Source: Pegea sp. RAD2-039 (Eukaryota; Chordata; Thaliacea; Salpida; Salpidae). From it: DNA of 64,000 bases. Positions 57,651-64,000 of this stretch are shown here, one piece after another. Every line of letters starts with the position of its first letter. The stretch's first letter is position 1. The notes beneath the pieces are model-generated. The model saw nothing but the letters and a program-made list of their open reading frames with translations, was not told where the DNA came from and did not search any database. The position numbers were made by a program, and so were the translations under genes. Where the stretch lies: NCBI GenBank assembly GCA_034620365.1, contig JAQGEQ010000192.1, forward strand, positions 2,599,001 to 2,663,000. Direction: 5' to 3'.

Positions 57651-60415
57651 TATTTTTCTTTTCTTTCTTGAATAAAAAAAACTGCAAAATTCTATAGAAA
57701 CTAAACTATAAAAGCTTTAATGTTTAGAAACGATAAATCAAAAACAAACAAGTTTATCACTAAATGATCATTTTAAGCCTTTTAGCAAATACATAAACAT
57801 TTTAAGTGACCAAACCATTACATATATTAACATTTTAATTATTAGAAAATTTCAATCAAGTAATCTATGACTTAGCCAACAAATTATGTAGTTATAATCA
57901 TCAAAAAGAAAATTACACTTTATCAAATTTAACAAAATTTTGCACAGAGTGCTAAAGCTAATAAATGTTTATAATTCAATCCAAATACTTTAAAACTGTG
58001 TAGTATAAAAAAATATTTATTTAGGTTTTTGCTGCAAAAGTCAAGAGCTCAATAGAAAAAAACTCAAATTAATAATAATAATAATCTTTTTTATTTTAGG
58101 CATAGAACAAAATAATTAGAGCAATTTGAAATTGTTCGTAAAAATATTTAAATGTTTTGCAGATGAGCTGAAAATTAATAAAGAGACAAAAGATAAACTA
58201 ACAAACAGATTTAAATAAATGTTTACAAATTTGCTATGATTGTTCTGCCACCTATCGGTGTAGCTAGGGGAATTGATAATACAGAAAAAGGTACTAGATA
58301 GTAAAGTTCGTTATTTATAACTTTAGAATATAGAAAAAAATATTTAAATAGCCAGAAAATTATTTTCATCAAAATATAAAAGTTTTCAAAATCTGCTTAA
58401 ACTTGTATATAATCTTATGTCTTCGGTTAAACTCTATGCCAGTGACTTAAGACTATGAAACAAAAACTTAAGTTAAACAAACTATAGTTAGTCAAAATCA
58501 AATAACCGTCATTTTAAGTATTAGTATCTGGAAAAAATTCTTTTACTAAAAAAGAAAATCGTTTCTCATATATCATAGTAGATATAGATATTCTGAAAAG
58601 TATGTTTTGTGAAAATGTTTTAAAGAGTTATTGACACAAATTGCCAAATTTTGACTTTGTATTTATACCTTTTATTGTAACAATCCGCTAAGTACATATT
58701 CTTAATGCAAGATTTAAAAAACTGATTAATGTTAACTTCTGCTGTCAGCTTTATATCTTTCGTGGTTGTTTTCTCGTTCTTAATACTGTAAACTTAAAGT
58801 TTTCACTAAGGCATTTTATAGTTGCTAATAATAATTTTATTAAAGTAGTCTTATATTTCAATCTTATCTATCTATAAACAGAATGTTATAAATAGTTTTC
58901 CTTGGCTATCTAAAAATAATAAGTATTGCTTTGTATACCAGCCACTACTGAAACTTTAATGGAACGTCGTGGAACTGTTAAGTCTAGTTTCTTGCAGAAG
59001 CTCAATAGATTTGTTATTTAAAGTAAATTATTTCTTAGACTGTCCAAAAATACTTTTAGAAAGATGGGCTTCTTTTTGAGCATGAACAGCTTTCGCATTT
59101 ATGTACATAAAGTAAGCAATTATATTTGAGCTATAAACACAGGTTATAAAACAAATAGTTATAACTTTACAAGTACGCTAAAATTTTTGCAACTTAGCAA
59201 AATTCGACTTTTACATAAGGTTATTGTAGTTGAATGCAAAATTTATAATATTACTTCTGAAGTTGCATCTTCTTAGAAGTTTTTGATTAAAAATTGATAA
59301 TCTTTGGACAATTGGTATTTAATAAAGTTGTAATAAAATCACTGACCCACTAATAAGTATTTAGATAAATTATTAAAATCTAAGCAACAGAATTGAGAAC
59401 TAATTTGCTGAAGTTAAAATGTAATTGGTTTAGTGATTCTTAACACGAATTATCGTTTACTTGAAACTATAGACTATTTTCTATGATTAACTTTATTTAT
59501 TATCTACAAAACAATTTTTGGATATAAGGGTTTAGTATAGAAAACTTGAAAACTATTATTTGATAGATTTTAATAGTTTCTAATTAGAATTAGTGGATTT
59601 GTTGCAAGCTAAATATAAGAATTTAAGCTGATTAAAAATAATGATATTTGTTTTTGCGCAAAATATTTTTTAGACAAATTAGGTTTGCATAAAGTTATTT
59701 AAACTTGTTTGCTATAATACTTAAATAATAGGCAGTATGTTTTTCAGTCTATGGTTGCTGGATGTTAACTATAAATTTATTCTATGATTACTATAAGACA
59801 TTATCACATGAAAGTATTTTACTACATATGACTGTTATTAAAATTTACTTATTCTATAACGCATAAAATAAACTTTATTGGCGTGATAATTTCTTTATAA
59901 AGAAAGTTGTTGAAATTTTAATCTAACAATATATGTTAACCAAAATATTATTAACCAATATTAATTAGCCAAAATTTTATGCAACTACTTGGTATTTTTC
60001 TTTTAGATTTTGAATAAGAGGATATGGTTTTAAGTTGCTTTTATTAAAAAATATTGATGTGAAATCTTTAGAATATGTAACTTGAAGTTGATTGTTTTTT
60101 TTAAGTTTTTTTTGTCAAGTTTTTCCTGTACATTTTATTAAATTTAATTTAAAATTTAATTGCTGTATACTATTATTTTTCACTAATATTGTAAATTGTA
60201 TTTTAAAAGCTGCATAAAAATGATAAAATTAATAATTTTCTCTTTTAGATTAGAAAATAAATTATTTATAGATGTATCCTTATCATTTTTTGATCCTTGA
60301 CCTTTTGATAGATTGGTTAAAATCATTAATTTGTTCATAATTGAAAATATTTATTGATATTTGATTGCTCTGACTATTTTACTGCATACTGACCCATATG
60401 TGGTATTTTTTACAG
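57651..60415. other. Divergent intergenic region between WDR63 and LPGAT1
   Basis: 2.8 kb of AT-rich sequence with no gene or repeat recognised. It must hold the WDR63 promoter and, further right, a noncoding first exon and intron of the LPGAT1-type gene, since a splice acceptor (TTTTTTACAG) ends at 60415. Confidence 0.4.
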
Positions 60416-60539
60416 GTAGAGATCTCAGATTTCTTAAAAATACTTTTAAAAGTTCTATTAACTTGGAACATTGCTATAAAAACTTGTTATTTTATTAGTA
60501 AATTGTTAGTCTGCAATGAATTGATTGAATATAATAAAA

Positions 60540-61673
60540 ATGTTATCTTTAATTTTTACGATACTGAGGGCTACCTTAACAGCAATATTTCTGTTTGTCC
60601 AATTCTCTCTTTATCCGTTTGCTTTCTTCTTTTGGTTTATTGTATTTCAACCAATTAGATTATTCCGGAAAAAATTGTATTATTCATTATTAGATAAATT
60701 ATATATAGGCTATTGTTATGGAATTGGTGTTTGGAATGATATGGCTGGCCATTCTGTATATTATTGTGGCGATAATATAGATGAAGTCTTAAATGATGAT
60801 AAAATAATAATTGCAAATCATCAGAGCCTTGCTGACATTTCTGTCATTTGTCGCATTTTACATAAAAAGTGTTTTAGATTTGAGAAGACGATGTGGGTTA
60901 TGGACTGGATCATGCAGTTCCTTCCATTTGGCCTAGTTTGTTATTTACATGGTGACTTTTTTATTTTACAACCTTCAGATGTAAACAGATATTCATTCAT
61001 TTTTGGTGATTATCTTTCAAAAAAGAAAGCTGCTCAAGACACTACTATGAGAACTAGTATTCAAAATAATTTCTTTTCAAATGACTTTCACACTATAACA
61101 CTTTTTCCAGAAGGTGGTCTTCTCTCTAAACGCAAAGCATCAAGTCAAAAGTTTGCTAAAAAAAATGGATATCCAATTTTAAACAATATTGTACTACCCC
61201 GAGCTGGTGGTTTCATAAATATCGTGAATTCATTAAGAATAGATAATCAGTTGTCAGAAAACTTAGCTAGCTCTAGTCCTGTTGATAAATTTACTAAAGA
61301 TAAAGGTTTAAAGTGGATTGTAGATTTAACAATTGCTTATCCAAACTCTTCTTTTAATTTATTTGAACAATTCTTAAGACTCAGTGGTAAACATCAAAAA
61401 ATAATTATAAATTGTAAGATAATTGCTTGGAAGGATATAAGAGCCCAAATTGATGAAACTAATGAGAGTCAGCAGCTTAAAGATTGGCTTTTTCAGAAGT
61501 TTTATGAAAAGGAAGAGTTATTAAATCACTTTTATAAAGAAGGAAGTTTTCCTTCCCAGAAAGATAACATGAAACTTGCACCAAAGATTTCTTGGAGTCA
61601 TGTTTTGTTTTTACATGTTTCATGTATTTCAACACTGTTAGCTATTGTTCTAATGTTTTCTGTTTTTATATAA
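60540..61673 (+). CDS. LPGAT1: LPGAT1-type lysophospholipid acyltransferase
   Basis: A single uninterrupted coding exon of 377 residues (human LPGAT1 about 370). The family acylates lysophospholipids such as lysophosphatidylglycerol at the ER membrane. An N-terminal membrane segment (residues about 3-35) leads to acyltransferase motif I, NHQSLADIS, with catalytic His94 and Asp99 in the HX4D pattern. LVCYLHGDFFILQ, motif III LFPEGG (188-193) with LLSKRKASSQKFAKKNGYPI, LKWIVDLTIAYP, EKEELLNHFYKEGSFP and a C-terminal membrane helix follow. These blocks match LPGAT1 rather than the AGPAT1/2 branch. The ATG at 60540 is the first in frame. A splice acceptor at 60415 suggests a 5' UTR exon upstream. 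AATAAA lies at 61692-61697, 19 bp after the stop. The lack of coding introns is unusual beside the 7-19 exons of its neighbours. Confidence 0.9.
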   Translation: MLSLIFTILRATLTAIFLFVQFSLYPFAFFFWFIVFQPIRLFRKKLYYSLLDKLYIGYCYGIGVWNDMAGHSVYYCGDNIDEVLNDDKIIIANHQSLADISVICRILHKKCFRFEKTMWVMDWIMQFLPFGLVCYLHGDFFILQPSDVNRYSFIFGDYLSKKKAAQDTTMRTSIQNNFFSNDFHTITLFPEGGLLSKRKASSQKFAKKNGYPILNNIVLPRAGGFINIVNSLRIDNQLSENLASSSPVDKFTKDKGLKWIVDLTIAYPNSSFNLFEQFLRLSGKHQKIIINCKIIAWKDIRAQIDETNESQQLKDWLFQKFYEKEELLNHFYKEGSFPSQKDNMKLAPKISWSHVLFLHVSCISTLLAIVLMFSVFI

Positions 61674-62764
61674 CTCTAGTGAAGTTGTTTCAATAAACTT
61701 AGTCTTAAAATTTCAAAACTTTTTGAAATGGGTAAAAGTTGTGTTTGTAACAAATTTTAAAATCTTATGTTTCTGATTGTTTTGCTTCAACTTCCAGTTT
61801 CATTTTGACTAAACTACTTTCATGGTTCATTTGATTATAACTACTGTGAATTTTTATAGTTTGCATCAAAATATTGTGAATGAAATAAGCTGTGCATATA
61901 AATCTACCTCTATAAGGCTTATATCATTTAAACCAGGACTCATTAGTAGTACTGATGTAATATTAGATTGCTTTTTCACTTAAACTCAATCTTATCACAT
62001 TGAATTATTATAGAAGATATATATTATTGATTGCTTAAAAGTTAAATAAATTTCTAATCTTCTATTATAAAAAAGAAAATAAACTCAATTTTATTTTTAT
62101 TATCAGATTCTCCCCATTTTTCTAATTTCTTATACTCTTATTTTATTTATTGATTTTAAGTGTTAATAACCTCCCCTGTATTGTAATTTTGAAAACAATT
62201 GACTTTCTACTACTTTACCACCATGCACATCATAAATTTTCATTGTGTATTTGTTTAAATCCAACTTTTGCTTCTTATGTCTTATGGTTTTGAGTCTACA
62301 TTTTAATTATAAATAATTACATGCTAGTTCACTTTTAAGCTGCTACTATTTTGCCATAAAATGTTTTATAATATAAATGTGATAAGATAATTTAACATTA
62401 GATTTCATTGATAGTATCAAATCATTCATTTATTTGTTTTAATGATTTGATTATATCCACCAGTACACTTTTCAACTTTTAATTTTAATGTAATCTTTGG
62501 TAAATATTTAAGTAGTTTTTGTTATCTTAGATGTATAGTAGACATTGTGCTACCTTAGATAATTAAAAAAAAATATTTTTGATTATTTTTGCATAAAAGT
62601 ACTGTTGTAATTTTTGTTTAGTGATAGATACTGTGTTGTTGTTCATTAATTAATTTAGGTGATATGTCAATATTTCTGCTAGCTTTTTTTATTTATTTAG
62701 AATTTTACATTTTTGTTGAGCATTTTCTTTAAAAGCTTTCATTTTAATGTTATTTTTATTTTAG
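61674..62764. other. Spacer between LPGAT1 and INTS3
   Basis: AT-rich. It holds the LPGAT1 poly(A) signal at 61692 and presumably the INTS3 promoter and first noncoding exon. A splice acceptor (TTTATTTTAG) ends at 62764. Confidence 0.4.
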
Positions 62765-62827
62765 GCTTTATCAACTAAATTATTGTTGGTAGAATTTATA
62801 GATTTAATTTTAATTGAAATAAGTTTT

Positions 62828-63846
62828 ATGATGGCAACAGATAATAGTAATGAATTACTTAGCTATTCAATCTTGGAATCTAAAGATGGTGTTGATGAGG
62901 TATTATGCTAGATTTAATAAATTTTTGTAATTATTGATATTGATAGAACATTTAAGATTTTATCTGTTTTTAAATATTAAAGTCAAAGATATTTTTATAT
63001 TTTCAACTTTTATTTTAGAAATTTGAAAAACAGTTCAAAACTTTAACATCTCTTCTAGAAGGAAAATCAACTGATCGTGAAATAAATGATGCCTTCACAA
63101 AGCATGTTAGTTCTTATACTTTTTATTGGTATTTGTTTACTGTAATTGCATATTAAAAATTTATTAAATAGGCTGAAAAGCTTATCAAGTTAAAGTTTTC
63201 TTTTTGAAGAATTCTCAAATTGCTATTAAAATGTTTCGCTTTGCACTGGTGTGAGTCTCATAAGCACACTCTACGATCCAAGTACAAGATTTGTCAGTCA
63301 TGCAGGGTTTTTCCTGGTTTTGCTAGCATAGGTTTTTACAGATTGTAAGCCCAAACTGACCAGACTCTAAATACTCTGCGTAAAATTTGAAACTAAAATA
63401 ATAGCTGCTATTTTGATTCAAAGTTTGAATCAATCTTCAATTTAAGCACTTTTAAAACTCACTCTCATTTAATCATCAAATAACTATTGAGTGATGAGAA
63501 ATTATTCTTTTATTTTTCGGCCTTTTTTGATGGACTAATTCCCAACAGTTATGGTTAGGTCGGGTTAGCTTAGTACCTCGGTTCGTAAGAACTTCTTGAC
63601 CAACAAAATAAAGTTGAGAAACATTTATCTTGAAGACAAATCTTGCATTTGGTTGTCAAGGGTGGTTAGAAGACTCGAAATTACGCCAACTGAAAGTTGA
63701 ATTTGTAAACTTTTCTATAAAACGCCTTTTTGAGCAAATTAATAAATTTAATTTTTGATCAGAGTTCCAGAGGAGGGCCAGAATATGATGAAGTAAATAT
63801 GGGTTTACTTTACAAGATCCTAATTGAAAGAGGAGACGCATCAAAA
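62828..63846 (+). CDS. INTS3: Integrator complex subunit 3, N-terminus (continues past the window)
   Basis: Three coding exons, 62828-62899, 63019-63105 and 63763-63846, all phase 0 with GT-AG borders, encode the first 81 residues. The reading NELLSYSILESKDGVDEKFE, SLLEGKSTDREINDAFTKH and SSRGGPEYDEVNMGLLYKIL aligns without gaps to the INTS3 N-terminus as I know it, for example SEREANDAL in the human protein. INTS3 is part of Integrator, the nuclear complex that cleaves and terminates RNA polymerase II transcripts including snRNAs, and of the SOSS DNA-repair complex. Exon 3 is ended at AAA/GTAAAC because family similarity stops there. Reading on leads to a stop at 63921 in sequence unlike INTS3. 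Two ATGs in tandem begin the frame. Confidence 0.8.
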
Positions 63847-64000
63847 GTAAACCAACTTATTTCATTACTGACAAGACCTTCATACAACTTAATTTCATTG
63901 AATTTGGTTTACAGTGGATGAATATTTTGATTATGAATAATAGAGACTGCATGCAATGTATTTCATGTTTCATGATCAACTTTGTTACCACCAAATTCCA

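Noticed and set aside
63847-63921. Reading INTS3 exon 3 on to the stop at 63921
   Set aside because: Similarity to INTS3 ends at a GTAAAC donor after residue 81. The extra 24 codons do not match the family and lead to a stop that would truncate the protein.

Overview
This is nuclear DNA of an animal. It is strongly AT-rich, and its protein genes are split by short GT-AG introns, mostly about 45 to 270 bp. They include metazoan-type MED27, INTS3 and an axonemal dynein intermediate chain (WDR63/DNAI3), so the species makes motile cilia. Much of the rest is CR1-type non-LTR retrotransposon sequence. I cannot name the species.

Layout. Positions 1-28330 hold no recognisable intact host gene. They contain decayed non-LTR elements of at least two lineages, a tandem array of CR1 ORF1/ORF2 pieces with a PHD finger (about 10.9-18.2 kb), a dead pogo/Tigger transposon nested in a CR1 copy (22.1-23.4 kb), a coiled-coil-coding repeat of unknown class, and one degenerate tRNA-Asp-like sequence. 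At 29.2-31.7 kb lies a complete mitochondrial succinyl-CoA:3-ketoacid CoA-transferase gene (10 coding exons, minus strand), and at 34.2-36.8 kb a complete Mediator subunit 27 gene (7 exons, minus).

From 38.9 to 52.3 kb a unit of about 6 kb is present twice plus a partial third time. Each unit starts with a small three-exon gene for a secreted peptide. The copies share the TATA region, signal-peptide exon, last exon and overlapping poly(A) signal, but the middle exon of copy 1 is heavily rewritten at the amino-acid level. The two full units also carry an old CR1 copy interrupted by a younger 5'-truncated CR1. I consider this peptide family the best candidate for an undescribed system here.

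At 53.1-57.7 kb lies WDR63/DNAI3 (19 coding exons, minus), with about 612 bp of foreign-looking DNA inside a conserved exon. At 60.5-61.7 kb is an LPGAT1-type acyltransferase whose whole coding region is one exon (plus). The window ends in the first three coding exons of INTS3 (plus). The host genes have unrelated housekeeping or ciliary roles: ketone-body use, transcription, ciliary motility, lipid remodelling and snRNA/mRNA 3'-end processing. Nothing suggests they act together. The accessory content is mainly retrotransposon debris and the local peptide duplication.

All exon borders were set by eye from splice signals, reading-frame phase and remembered family sequence. None was tested by alignment software or RNA data.
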